DNA of 64,000 nucleotides from Ignelater luminosus (taxonomy: Eukaryota; Arthropoda; Insecta; Coleoptera; Elateridae): assembly GCA_011009095.1 (NCBI GenBank), contig VTPC01090626.1:54340-118339 (forward strand). The letters are read 5' to 3'. The notes beneath the pieces were generated by a model that worked only from the letters and a program-made list of their open reading frames with translations, did not search any database and was not told the DNA's origin. Below, piece after piece: positions 38,134 to 50,246 of the stretch; position 1 is the stretch's first letter; every line of letters begins with the position of its first letter. A program made the translations under genes and the position numbers.

Positions 38134-38138
38134 TTGTA

Positions 38139-38393
38139 CAGGGTGTTTGGTTTACCACCGTAAATGACTAAAATTGATAGAGTAGCTATGAAAGGTTATA
38201 AAATATATCATTACCTTCAAATTAAAAGTTTCCAATAGTGTAGGAAAATACGTCCAATTAAGTGAAATTATGAAAAATGACAATATCTCATAAACCGTGA
38301 CACTTTGTATAATAGTATATTAGGTTAAATAAGTTCCAAATCATGACTTCTACCACCTCCTTTTGAATATACGGCGCTGAACCAAACACCCTG
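38139..38393. mobile_element. MITE, 255 bp, TA target
   Basis: Termini CAGGGTGTTTGGTTTACC and inverted CAGGGTGTTTGGTTCAGC are bordered by TA on both sides (38137-38138, 38394-38395). No coding capacity. Probably mobilised by a Tc1/mariner-type transposase. Confidence 0.75.
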
Positions 38394-38395
38394 TA

Positions 38396-39135
38396 TAAAA
38401 AATATATTTTGCGCCCATGTGAAAAAATGATAAACTTCCCGTATCCTTGGCGATGCTCAAATCTAAGCTTTTTTTGATGGTGGCCGAAAAAATAAGTTTT
38501 TACAAAGGATTAAAATAATACAATGTGAAACTCCTTTTATTGCTTTGGTTTGAAATCAGGTTAAGTTCAAGTCAAGTAAAAATAGCCAAATGTCAAGTCA
38601 AATCAAATAATTTAAAAAAAACATCACTACTTGATTTGAAAAGTGCTAGTTTTATTATACATATTTTTGCTCTTCCGCTCTTAAGCTTTGACTGCAATAT
38701 GGTTAATAAATATGTGATGTACCATATGATAGTATGTAGTTAGTAAGACAGACAGAAGTCATCGATTTGGTGCACATGGCTTTAGAGGTCGTTCGACCTC
38801 TCTCAAGCCCGTTGGAATTGATTGTCCTGAACGCAGCGTCCGTTGTTTGGTAGGAGATGGAAACTGGAGTCTTCGTTGTTAGTCGTTGGGCAAGGCAGTA
38901 AAGTAGGCTTGAGAGGCGATTGGATACGGTGATGATGTTGATGTTGGCGTCGCGGCGGTTCTTGATTTGGTGGAGTTTTGAACTTCGGCGCTGGTTTTCA
39001 GATCGAGTTCTTGAAGTAGACACGGACGACGAATTGGAGACGGTGCACAAGCGGAACGAACGCGAGCTGGCAGTAAGGTATAGGCTAGTTGATTATGGGA
39101 TTGGATTATTAGGATAATATTAAAGGAATTTTAAA
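38396..39135. other. Unclassified, partly GC-elevated DNA
   Basis: Bases 38740-39070 are open on both strands (minus 38703-39050, plus 38920-39117) with Ser/Thr/Arg-rich or hydrophobic translations, and are richer in G and C than their surroundings. Probable old transposon sequence, no domain recognised. Confidence 0.3.
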
Positions 39136-39610
39136 TTAGAAATAATTGAATATTGCGGGTTGGGAGTGGATATAATGAATTAGGATTGGTAAGGTAGTGG
39201 ATAGGGCAACGGTTTTTCTCAGAACCACAACCCCCCGCAGTTCGCGCTGCGAGAGGATTTGGCGGGAAGGGAAGGGGGTTATCCACGGGTGATGGACGGA
39301 AGTAGAATTTCTGCAGCTGAGGAGTGGTTGCATCCGAGGAGCCTCGGGTTCGAATAACAACAATGGCGGTGGATATGCTGGAACCTGCTCCCCCCAGAGC
39401 AGGCTTGGCGGACGAGGCTGAGAAAGTTGGAACTCTACCGGGCCTATCACCCCGGACCTAGGCGCAGGACACCGGTAGATGGAGTTGGCTACTCTACCCG
39501 CCCTCCCGTTCGGGTGTCGAGTAGCCGTTGGAGTTAACTGCCTACTTTTCAACTTCGGTGCATCACCCGCAGACGGAGACCGGATCGACTGCCTCGCTAC
39601 GCACTCGAGG
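39136..39610. other. GC-rich block of probable retroelement origin, unclassified
   Basis: This interval is markedly richer in G and C than its surroundings and is open on the minus strand for 138 codons (39136-39552), with a Pro/Arg-rich translation. I do not recognise a domain. Base composition unlike the flanks suggests an inserted repeat, possibly the 5' region of a non-LTR element, but this is not shown. Confidence 0.3.
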
Positions 39611-40755
39611 CCGGAGTAAAGGTTATTACCCCTTTTTATCTTCGCTATGATCTACCCATTGTCAAACTGCGAACTTCTTTAGGTACCTACCTTTTTCTCA
39701 ACACGTCATGCTGGAAACCTAAAGCTGAAATACAGCTATAATTCAATATTCTATTGCAGTCTATTGTACCTTCTAGGATCTACATTTTTACTTCGTTCCT
39801 GTATTCTGTTAGCATATACCTAACAGTGATAAAATATATGAATTGGAGTTTTCTCCTTTTAATGGCAGCCTCTGTTCTTTATAGAATTTCCATACTGAAA
39901 AAGTGCTTGTTTATTTAACAGTGCTCACTACTATATATTCACTCTGAGTGAGTAATTATTATCGGCCACTGCCTTTAAAGGATCTTCTAGAAAAATCCTT
40001 GATTGCAGTCTCTTTCTAATATTTCTTCTTTAGTGCTATTGCCAAAACAATATTTTGATGCTGTGATGTAATGTGCTGATTCTGTTGTTATAAAAGGTTT
40101 TTTCTTTCAGTACTTCACCAGACGCCATGACGACAACGATTCTAAGAGTCCAATTCTTTTTCGGCCATTACGGTAAACTGAATTGGGTTTTTCTGGGAAG
40201 GTGTAACGCTCGGTTTGAACGCAGATGGTGCTCGGTCTGGGTTGTGTCATTGTGCAACGAGAACGCAGTCTTGTAATCTGATGGCAGTACTCTGTTGTGG
40301 TAGTGGTTGAGGTATCCGAGATGTTGTGGGCGCGACGCGATCCGTAGAAGAGTACTGTTCCGGCATTTATATTTACTATTAAGAAAATACACGGTATAAC
40401 CTTACTGAGAACAGGCTCGGATAATAATCCCTAGACTTTCCGAATTCAACCGTAGGCCGAGAACAGTTTTGCAAGAGAGGAGTGAGTGAGATCCTTTGAG
40501 GTGAGTTATCTGCATACGAAGGTGTCACGAGGATGTCGACCAGTTCGAGAACCAAGATGTCAGCACATCTCATGAGAACGGAGGGTAGGTACTTGAGTTT
40601 CTCTCTGGATTTCTTCGAGAACATGCTCTTTTTTTTATTGTACAACTCTTACGTATCGACTCCTCAAGAACCCTTGCCTAAGAAAACGCTTCCTCGAAAA
40701 AATGAAAGCGTTTCAGGCGGATGATTCTTCTGCTCATGGGAATCTGGCGGTCGCA
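39611..40755. other. Spacer before the mariner, possibly retroelement 3' region
   Basis: No domain recognised. On the minus strand an A-rich ACAATAAAAAAAAGAGC at about 40625-40645 could be the 3' end of the non-LTR element whose RT lies at 43 kb. Confidence 0.3.
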
Positions 40756-40757
40756 TA

Positions 40758-42019
40758 CGAGGGTTGCTATTTATATTTCTGGCCTTGGCAACACTGATTG
40801 TTTCCAGGCGTCAGCTGACATTTCCGGTGTAAACTTTACATTGTTGAACATAACCTCAACCACAACATTTTGTCATTTGAGTGCGATTAGTGTTGTTTGC
40901 AGTTAATTGAAAAGTGCATGCCCTAGTAAAAAATGGAATTGACCCGTGAACACTTTCGTGCAATTATTTTTCATAACTTTCGACGTGGATTATCACGACA
41001 AGAGTGCATCTTGAACTTTATACATTATATAGCGATGAAGCTCCATCTTACAGCACTGTAAAAAACTGGTATAATGAATTCAAACGTGGCCGATGTTCAC
41101 TCCAGGACGAAATCCGTGAAGGCCGTCCAAAATCTGTCGTTGTGCCTGAAAACATCGATGCTGTGCCTGAACTGATTAAACAAGATCGTTATGTGACATA
41201 CCGTGAGATTGAGGCATCTTTGGGCATTAGTATGACTAGCATCAACAAGATATTACATGATCATTTGGCCGTAAAAAAAATTTGTTCCCGTTGGATCCCG
41301 CATAACCTGACCAATGCTCAAAAGAAGGCTCGCGTCGACTGGTGCATTGAAATGTTGAAAAAATTTGCGAAAGGTGCATCAAAGGCTGCGTATAACATCT
41401 GCACAGATGACGAATCATGGATCTACGCATATGACCCCGAAACAAAACAGCAATCAACTGTGTGGGTCTTTCAAGACGAGCCAAATCCAACAAAAGTTGT
41501 TCGCGGAAGAAGCACATCGAAGCAAATGGTTGCCTGTTTCTTTGGCATTACTGGTCATGTGGCAACAGTGGCGTTAGAGCAACGTAAGACGGTCAACTCT
41601 GAATGGTACACAACCATCTGTTTGCCAGAAGTCATTGGAAAAATTCGGAAAACTTCAATGCAAGCTCTCACACCGCTGCTCAAACAATTGAATATTTAAC
41701 CAGCCAGAAGGTCGAGTTGATGGGCCATCCACCATACAGCCCTGATTTGGCACCCAATGACTTCTTTTTATTCCCGTACATCAAAAACAAACTGCGTGGT
41801 CAACGATTTTCTACACCAGAAGAAGCCGTTTTTTGTTTCAAAACGCATATTTTGGAGCTGCCTCAAACAGAGTGGAAAAAGTGCTTCGAAAATTGGTTCA
41901 AACGCATGGAAAAGTGTATCAATCTTAATGGAGAATATTTTGAAAAACAATAAAACTAGTTTCGATCATAAATACTTGTTTTTTCATTGTTAGGCTAGAA
42001 ATATAAATAGCAACCCTCG
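40758..42019 (+). mobile_element. Mariner (DD34D) element, 1262 bp, inactive
   Basis: About 28-bp inverted termini (CGAGGGTTGCTATTTATATT at each end, one mismatch further in) are flanked by TA duplications at 40756-40757 and 42020-42021. Length and ends are those of a mariner. The transposase inside is broken (see 40933-41953). It lies within or beside non-LTR retrotransposon debris on the minus strand. Confidence 0.92.
40933..41953 (+). pseudogene. Mariner transposase pseudogene
   Basis: The frame starts MELTREHFRAIIFHNFRRGL and follows the mariner family through GREGRPKSVVVPEN, VTYREIEASLGIS, the WIPHNLTNAQKKARVDWC motif, the first catalytic Asp (TDDESWIYAYDPETK), STSKQMVACFFG and NSEWYTTICLPEV. 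A frameshift lies near 41010. A deletion and frameshift near 41655 remove the segment that normally carries the second catalytic Asp (HHDNASSH becomes only NASSH). The rest, including YSPDLAPNDFFLFP and GEYFEKQ, continues in another frame to the stop at 41951. It cannot encode an active enzyme. Confidence 0.9.
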
Positions 42020-42419
42020 TATAGCGGCGCGGTGGCAAAGATTGTGAATTGGTAGCCTATTACGGGCCCGGTAAAACTTTTGTAAGTGTTAGGTGTAGGT
42101 CCGAGGGTGGTAGAGTGGAATGATGTTCAAGTAGTATTTTGAGAGTATATGAGAGCTACAGTGATATCAAGGTATTTAACTGATTGCAAAAATTGAAGGT
42201 GTGAAACCCATAGTTCCAGACAGACGTCTTTGGGGTGTAATCTGATGATGTAGTGTGGTTGTAGTAAGGGAAGAGAATGACGTTGATCTTTCGGGTTCGG
42301 TTTGATTCTCCATGTTAAGAGTTCCGAGTTCGAACGTCAGGATTCTCAATTCTTCGGCGGAGCTTCAAGACGTTACTCATGTTGGGAGAGTCGAATCTCA
42401 CTCCAAGAAACCTACTAGC

Positions 42420-43565
42420 TGATCTCCTGCTACATTAATATGTCCGGATGCCCATATTAACTTCGCTATTCTGTCTAATCCAAGTTCGTTTAAATCAGTA
42501 GGTACAAGACCCAAATCAACTTCGCAGGAACTTAACGCCCTTAGCGAGAGCTGACTTTAAGTTACTTATAAAGGTTCTTCTGCTATTGTAGCTTCTTTCT
42601 GGTTACTAAGCACAGGTTAATAATGAGTACATCTCTGCATTTCTCTTTAGACTAGTTCATTTAGCTCCACAGGGTTTTGTTAACGTTCCTAATATTCCTT
42701 ATATTTATCAAAAATTCTGTTAGTATATGTTCTCTGTATTCTAACTGGGATCATATACTATAAGTATAAGGTGCTTATTTATCTCACTGAAGATTTTAAA
42801 ATCGTTCATGGAATTCCTAAGAATACTAATAGTTGAGACTTACATACACTAGTTCGTTCCTGCAATACTTTATCAATGTCCTGGGCTACCATAAGAGGGC
42901 CGCATACACGATAACTGGTATAATCATCATCGTGTACATTTAGTAAATCAGCCGATGAAAAAGACTCTGGTTGTTGCTAAACGCTCTCCTACATAACCAG
43001 AGAACTCTCGCAGCTTTATTCGTTATTCCTCCTAGGGATTTCAAGGTTGGTTTACTATCTAGAATCACTACTAGATACTTGACTCCTCTCTCCACCTCTA
43101 GAGGGGTATTAAATAGATACATCCTAGATGACTTCTTTTCTTTGGCAAATAATATGAGATACATTTTCGTCAAGTTAACGGACATGTTCTAACGAAGTTT
43201 GGACCTTTTTGTATCACCTCTGATACAGTTCCTCCAAACGTTCTTGAACTATGTATGTGTACTGTAGTAGCCGCAATTGTACCCCCGTGATTTGGTCACT
43301 GATCAATGCGTTCTTATATTTATGCATCTTGGCAATCCATGCGCAGATAGCAGGATGTATGGCCCTGTTTTCCACCGCTGTGATTATAGATTCTAGTAAC
43401 GGTTTTATTAAATGCTTCTTCTATATCCAAAAATGCATCAAACGTAATTTCTTGCTACTTTTCAAACAAACAAATGGCAATTTTGCAGTATTTTCCAAAT
43501 TGTTAGGGACATTGAAAACGGCTGAACGCGTTAGTGCTCGGTACATCTTCCTTTATATACCTAAA
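42420..43565 (-). pseudogene. Non-LTR retrotransposon ORF2 remnant (reverse transcriptase and RNase H)
   Basis: On the minus strand, about 43560-43380 gives RT motifs (QEITFDAFLDIEEAF, ITAVENRAIHPAICAWI). The frame at 43185-42940 gives the RT C-terminal/thumb region (LSVNLTKM-like start, VKYLVVILDSKPTLKS, NKAARVLWLCRRAF). Near 42540-42425 the RNase H signature LIWASGHINVAGD is legible. The stretch that should hold the catalytic YADD is missing at about 43190-43260, and several frames are broken. The pattern fits Jockey/R1-type elements that carry an RNase H. Its 3' part probably continues toward 40.6 kb, interrupted by the mariner, though that tail is not recognisable enough to prove it. Confidence 0.7.
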
Positions 43566-43764
43566 CCATAACTATATCTATTATAGAGCGTAGGGGAAAC
43601 TCAAACATGAAATAAGCTTTAAATACAATTTCTGTCAACGGTGCTGCTGCATTAGTTGTACCACTGCTTAGGAACATTTCTATGGCATATTAATTGCCAT
43701 GTACAGACCTCTTTCCTTCCTTCAGTCAAATGAAGTATTAACCTTAACAAGGCTGAGATGCATT

Positions 43765-44214
43765 GGGTTGCGGGCAACTCCCGGCGGATTTCTCCCGGCA
43801 GCCTTTCCCCGGCATGGACTTTTTCCGGCACGGAATTTTCCCGGCATGGACTTTTCGCGGCACCTAACCTCTCACGTAACCTCTGACCTAACCTCTAACC
43901 TAACCTCTACCCAAACCTCTAACCTAACCTCTAACCAAACTTCTAACCTAACCTCTAACCTAACCATTAACTGAACATCTAACAAGCTCTCTCGCTGATG
44001 ACTAGTTGTAACCAGCGCAATATTATGTTACTACATGATATTGTAGACTAAGCATAGTCAAAACCCAAATTCTACGTGTATGCTGGGAAAAGTCCGTGCC
44101 GGGATACTTCCGTGCCGGAAGACATCCGTGCGGGGGAGAAGTCCATGCCAGAAAAATTACGTGACAGGAAAAGTCCATGCTGGGGAAAGGCTGGCGGGTG
44201 CTGCCCGGTTCCCA
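43765..44214. mobile_element. Foldback element with tandem-repeat arms and a telomere-like core
   Basis: The left arm (43765-43865) carries repeats of about 17 bp such as CCCGGCATGGACTTTT. The right arm (44085-44214) carries the same units inverted. Outer ends resemble each other inverted (GGGCAACTCCCGGC against GGGCAGCACCCGCC). Between them, 43864-43990 holds repeats of the type CCTAACCTCTAA. Open frames crossing it (43699-43974, 44076-44498 plus) are repeat artefacts. Confidence 0.6.
43864..43990. repeat. 12-bp repeat array resembling telomeric (TTAGG)n
   Basis: The unit ACCTAACCTCTA repeats about ten times with small changes. Its complement contains AGGTTAGG, close to the insect telomere repeat TTAGG, but the CTCT insertion makes it a distinct 12-mer. 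It forms the centre of the foldback element at 43765-44214. Confidence 0.8.
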
Positions 44215-45969
44215 GATGCTTTCATAGGATAACTAGAAATGCTCTCGATGTTGTGTTTCCTCCTTCAAGTAGGAGTTCATGTGATAATGTTAATCATTCC
44301 AAAATAAATTATTTTGTTCGTAGGATGCAAGGATGTCAAAAATTGAAAAGAATTTTTAGATTTGGTTTCTGTGATAAATTTGGCAATCCAGAAATAAAAG
44401 CAAAAGATCTGCCTAATGTATGGTTTGCTAGGACTTTTCATGCTTTCTCTTACATAAAAAGAGCCATAAGAGCACATAGTAGAATAACATTAACTTAACA
44501 TTAGTGGAGACGAGATGCACATAGCTGCTAGACTATTTAAATGATGAACGGTTGTTATTTAGTACCGTTGTACTGTAGTTCAGCATTGATTGTATACGCG
44601 AGGTTTTATTATATGTATCTTCATCTTGTTTAATGAAACAGTTAATAAACCGTGTTAAATGTTAAAAGGTTTGTAACTACTAAATTAAGATGAATCGGAC
44701 TTATGTAGACATAAAGTTTTGGTCTGTCAAAGTTAGACATAGAGCTAATAAATCACCCTGTTATAATTATTCATAAAATTGAAAAATGTACAAACAGGAT
44801 TATAAGACGCAGGAACTGGACAAGCAGGGATGAAGTTGAGAGATCAATGCTAACGCCAGTACTTGTCATTTTAGTTGGTAAATAATAGATGCATCGGTTC
44901 TACGTTTCAGGTCTTTATTGTATTTCTCGTAGTGATAAATGTCGTCGTCAACATCAAAGATTATAAGTTTCATTTTGAAATTTGTAATTGCAATCAGCAT
45001 GTCTAGCTAAATTTTTCTAGACATTGTAGTATTTATTTCTCTTTATTTATTAGTTTGCTAATGCACGTCCTGTTTTAAAGATTACCAACTTCTAGTTGTG
45101 TAAATGTTAGTGTAATAGTACCCACTACCAAGCAACCACTCAAAATGTCAAAATTTATTCTATATTCAATAGATTATTGAAATTCTTACTCTGCCAGACT
45201 AAATTGTTTCTAAGCTATTGGATTTTATTTAAGTTTCATTCACTTCATAAAATCAAGAAATAAACGAAATAATTGATGCAATGGGCGATGTTTAATAATA
45301 CTTTCAATTGCTCCCTGTAGAAAATAAATGTTTGTTACTTACGTTTAGTAACATGCTAGTATTACTTATTTACTAGGTTTATTCTTTACTTTGCAAATAT
45401 TTAGTTATATCATTACACGTTCCCTAAAACGTTAATTAACATTGTTATTATTTACGCAACACCAGCAGTTCGTGAACACCCCAAAGAGAAGGAAAGGTGA
45501 AGGATTTTCCCTACTGAATTTTGTCGTTTATTTTTTTTAAATGAAAGTTCATTGACCTTAATCAAGTTTTTCTTTTTCTTCAACTTTTGCCCCTCCATCG
45601 ATCCTGAGAGCAACCTTGTGAGCGCGCTTGAAACTTTACGACTCTCTTATTAATTTTACGCATTTAACCACAGCTTTCTTCAATGATCCAGGCCAAAAGG
45701 TTGAGATCTGGCAATGTGTGCATTGGGCTAACTTTGGTATAATAGTAGATTTCAGATTTAGAAAATTACTCAAAGATATTACTTTCGAGCACCAATGTTT
45801 AAAAAGGGCGCTTTTGACATAGAAAACTGTAACAAAATCACTACTTTTGACACTGACATAGAAAGAATACTGTATTTTGGCACATTTTTTAAACTTTCGG
45901 TTCTAAAAATGTAATGAACGGTATGAATCGACAGTGTTGTCAAGTTAAAGATTCCGACTTAGAGAACAC
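44215..45969. other. AT-rich DNA, nothing recognised
   Basis: Only chance ORFs. Confidence 0.4.
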
Positions 45970-45972
45970 TAA

Positions 45973-46145
45973 AGCTCGGTTGCATAAAGCAGAAGCAGAA
46001 GCAGAATCAAATGATCAAGTTAATTTCGGGATTAACCAATCAGGTGTTATAAAATTTAAATGTAAATTCTAGATTATTCAATCAGATCGGCTAGTACCTG
46101 AGTTAACTAGATAATTTAATTGATTCTGCTTTATGCAACCGGACC
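45973..46145. mobile_element. MITE of PIF/Harbinger type, 173 bp
   Basis: Termini AGCTCGGTTGCATAAAGCAG and inverted GGTCCGGTTGCATAAAGCAG are bordered by TAA on both sides (45970-45972, 46146-46148). A 3-bp TAA/TTA duplication is characteristic of PIF/Harbinger. A short GCAGAA triplication sits at the left arm. No coding capacity. Confidence 0.75.
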
Positions 46146-46148
46146 TAA

Positions 46149-48024
46149 ACTATGGTTGTGGTTTAAACAGTACAAGTGAAGAGCGATAAAAATGCATGAT
46201 CTCATGAAGAAAGCTAACCGTCGAAATAATATTATCAATTATTAATGAGAGACAGGAAGAAGAGTATATTTGTCAAATATATGTATTGTTAAAACTTACA
46301 TTATGTTACAATAACTACTACTTATATGTAAGCAGAAATCTACTTGAACGTTTGTCTCTATTTTAGCCAGGTTTGCACTCGAATCCACAGTCTTAAAACT
46401 TTTAAAAACTGATTTTCTTCAAAAATAAAATGTGTAAAACTAAAAATGTAGAATAATTTTCAATTCTTATAAAGAAATAAACAAAAAGCAAAAACAAATG
46501 ATAAGATACTTCAAGAAAACAGTTCTACTTGCTTGAAGCTCAATAAAATATCCCAATCAGGTGGTTATCTGCCCCACTCTTTCATAAAACAATTTAAACA
46601 TTGTTCAACGATTATTTTAAAATAGTGGAATTCATTTACATGTAAGGTAAAACACTAAAACTGACACGTAGGTATAACAAAATTAATAATCATTATCATA
46701 ACAATTAAAATTCAGGCAACTCACCATTGTTAGATTACATTTCTGAATTTCGTTCAAGCTTTTGTTCCTTCTTTTTCCTAATTTTAACAATTGTAATAAC
46801 ACATTTTTACATACTACTATACAACACCTACACACAAACTGATTCTTCTTTAGTACTATATGCTTTATTTTGTGAATTTTACCGTCGGAAGCAGAACAAT
46901 TGAACCTTACAACCAATAAAAACACAGTGTTTGCTATATCCCCTCTTTTCTCTCTATTATTATTAGGTTTAATTGCACGATATTTCCGGTTTACGCTCAG
47001 CGGTTCGAGACCAAATCTCTGCATTTCCACATTAATACAACAATTTGAATTTCATGAAGTTCTTGTATGTATGCAACTTCATTATCTTTTTATACGTTGA
47101 AAACATCACATGTGAAATTGTCTTCTCCGAACGTTTTTAAATCGTTTTAAAGCTGCATTTCCTGTTAAGATAACTTGCGACCCTGTCGCAGAAATGCGTG
47201 TATTAGTTTTTAATTACTTTCTCAGATTTGAATTTTTAATTCCACTCGTGTGAATGAACACAGATATCATTCTGAAGGGGGATTTTTATTAGTTAACTGC
47301 CACATTAATTATTTATGCAGATTATTAAAATGCAGCGGGTGATACGGTAGAGAACCCAATAAGAGCCGTTCGTTCCAATTGTTAAATTTCAGTTGCCCTG
47401 GAATTCCCACAGTTAACTTTTTTGGGAAGCATTTAATTTCTATTGTTTCGATGTTTGCTTTTAAAAACAATCTGCCAGAAGATTAGCTTTGTTCCTATTT
47501 AATTTTTTGTGCGTTTTCACAGCAACTAACTGCTTTAATCGAGATTTTGTCTTTTTTCATTATCTTAACCTGTAATTAGCGTCAGCGTAAAAGTTTTTAA
47601 TATTCAAACACAGTATGACATTTTAGATTTTAGAATACTGAAAGTATTACAAAAATAAAACTCTCTATTGTTATTTTAAAAAAATATACTACCGAAATAG
47701 ATAGTAAAACAAATTTTTAAAATTAAAATTGTAATATTCATTTAATACGTCTTTGCAAACTCCTGATAGATTATAACACTCTATTTCGCCATAGCTAATT
47801 AGATCTATTAACCATGGAATCTCAAACTTTCGAAAAGCAAAGCAAAAAATAAAATTATAATTTTTCTTGGTAATAAGGCGTGGTGCCAATGACTTTCCCA
47901 ATTCTTCAGAAATATTTTATCCCAAAGCTGATATGATTTCCAGTAATTCTGTACCCTTTAAGATGATATAGTTGCAAGTGCTTCGTAAAACATTTTTTTT
48001 TTGATGTGCAAAATACTCACTACC
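46149..48024. other. AT-rich DNA, nothing recognised
   Basis: A 115-codon minus frame at 46683-47030 is Lys/Asn-rich without a known motif. Confidence 0.35.
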
Positions 48025-48026
48025 TA

Positions 48027-49285
48027 CAGTGTGATGTATAGCACGAAGCCAAAAATAAAAATTCGTATTCAATTTGACATTCTAAGCATAAAATTGTTTT
48101 TGAGATATTGAGGCAAAAAGTTTTCCAAAGTTAATTTGTTTTTCATTAAAATTTAAGCCATCGAAATCACGTGAGAACAAAATAATTGTTTGCTAGGTTT
48201 TGGCATGCAACGGTAATGTTTTAGAAAGTTGTCGAGAATATCAAAGAAGATTCCCCAATAGACGTCAGCCATCTCATCGTGTATTTTCTGAAGCATTTCA
48301 AAAACTGCAAAAATGTGGCTTTGTTAATCGTCATACTGGTGATGTAGATTTAAGGTACAACGCTGCAAGAGAAAAAGAAGCAATTGACGCAGTCCTTGAC
48401 GAACCAGGAATTAGTACTAGAAGAATTGCAACTCGTTTACGATTTTCTCAAAATTTTGTTTGGAGAACTTTGCGCAGAGAAGAGTTGCATTCTTATCATT
48501 ACCAACGACCATCACCTACAACCCGGAGATGAAGAGGAAGATCACAATTTTATTCGTTGCACTTTATGGTCTGACGAAGCTACTTTCACCAGAGATGATA
48601 TCAATAACTTCCACAATTAGCACGTATTTCCTATCAACATATGGTGTGGGATTTTCAACGATCGTCTGCTGCCAATACAAATTCTGCCTCATCGTTTAAC
48701 TTAATTTTTGAATAACAACTTGATTTAATGATTAGACGATGTTCCATTAGCATTACGCAACATGACGTGGCCTCAGCACGACGGTGCACCCACGCATGCT
48801 GCAAGAAACTTTGTGGAATGGTTAGATAACCATTTTAATGGAAGGTGGATTGGTAGACACGATCCAATTCCCCAGCCTGCTAGGTCGCCAAATCTAAATC
48901 TACTCAATTTTTATTTATGAGGCCATGTGAAACAAAGAGTTTATGCAGTTTATGCTGCACTTCAAGTTGCAAACAAGCAAAATTTTGATCTAGTTTATAC
49001 TTCACTAGTTTCACGTTGCCACGCTTGCATCGCAACTAGCGTTAGACTTTTCGAACACAAGTTATGAGTTAATTTTCTGTTTTTTCTTTTAGTTTAGCCA
49101 TTACTGTCAAAAATAAAATTTTCTTGTTGTCTTCCTTTATTCTTTTCTGATTGATGTTAAAAACTTTGAACTTCAGTTCTCAAAAACCAAGCACGATCGG
49201 AAAAAAAGTTATTTTATATTTTATGCTTAGAATGTCAAACTGAATACGAATTTTCATTTTTCACCTCGTGCTATGAATCATACTG
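48027..49285 (+). mobile_element. Decayed mariner-like transposon with 67-bp inverted repeats
   Basis: Left (48027-48093) and right (49219-49285) ends are long imperfect inverted repeats sharing GTATTC(A)TTTGACATTCTAA-type sequence and CAGT(G/A)TGAT termini. They are flanked by TA at 48025-48026 and 49286-49287. The 1259-bp length fits a full-length but mutated element carrying the transposase remnant at 48200-49070. Confidence 0.85.
48200..49070 (+). pseudogene. Mariner-like transposase pseudogene
   Basis: The N-terminal helix-turn-helix part is legible (CNGNVLESCREYQRRFPNRR, then GISTRRIATRLRFS and RTLRREELHSYHYQ). Two frameshifts around 48510-48540 lead into the first catalytic block (LWSDEATFTRDDINN). 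The second acid survives in WPQHDGAPTHAARNFVEW. The third acid is replaced by Asn (ARSPNLNLLNFYL), followed by a stop where the family has Trp. With 36 residues between the second and third catalytic positions it belongs to the insect DDxD mariner-like group, not to DD34D mariner. It is inactive. Confidence 0.85.
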
Positions 49286-49287
49286 TA

Positions 49288-50244
49288 GAATGAAGAAGAA
49301 GAAGTGATAAATTCTAACTGTTTGGTTATTATCTAACATCTTCATAGTAAAACTAGTTTGATCACCGTTTACGTAAATGAATGTTTGTATTTCCTGAGTA
49401 TGAAGCTGGCAATTTCACTTCTTCAGCACTGCAGAATGTACACTTCAACACAAACTGTATATTCTAAAAAAATATATATGTCATAGTATTTGAGTGCATA
49501 TTTATGTTATGCAGGTCAACTATCGCCAAGTTGCAATTTAGCATTAATAAAATTTGCTAAAATATTGACCTTTCCTTTGTTAACTTCGTTCATTAATTCA
49601 ATAACAAAAGACTGTATGAAAAATACGTGCGGCAGGGACCAAGAGTGACCGTTGCAAGGTAGTAGTCGTAATCCCTCAAGGTTTGGGCAAATAATGCACG
49701 TTAGGCCCAGTAAGACTCTTATTCGGGCCAATTTTAACTGGGTATACTGATTGCCGTTCCCTTATCCAAATAGTTGCAAGGCCTTTCTTAAAACTGAACC
49801 AGCCTTGCGTTTGTTTGTTTGCCGCTGCTAAATTTATTTGAAATAGTTATTTTATTCTAGGATCTATCAAAGTATTCAGAAACAAAAAGTATAGAATCTT
49901 AGTGGTGAATTTGAAGTCATTTTTCTTGACTTGACTCAATCAAATTTTGTGGTTTGTGTTGATATCGACAGTAATACCTACTTGAGAATCTAAAACAAAA
50001 CTCAGATGCTAGACAGTGCAAGAATAGACATCTAAGTATTTTGGCTTTCTTCTTGTTCAGATTTTCCCTTCTATCCATAATTCAAATGCAACTGTTACAA
50101 AACTCTACTTTATGGATTTGTAATATAGACATCAAAATTATCATTCTTGCAAAACATTGACTCATTTTTCCCATTTAGAAAAATATAATTGCATTCTTCT
50201 CCGTTTCACTGATTATATGGCGTTGTGTTCATTGACTACCTATA
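49288..50244. other. AT-rich spacer
   Basis: No gene seen. Confidence 0.4.
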
Positions 50245-50246
50245 TA

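Noticed and set aside
43699-44498. Two ORFs of 91 and 140 codons
   Set aside because: The first is produced by the short tandem repeats, the second runs out of the foldback arm into AT-rich DNA; no family resemblance.
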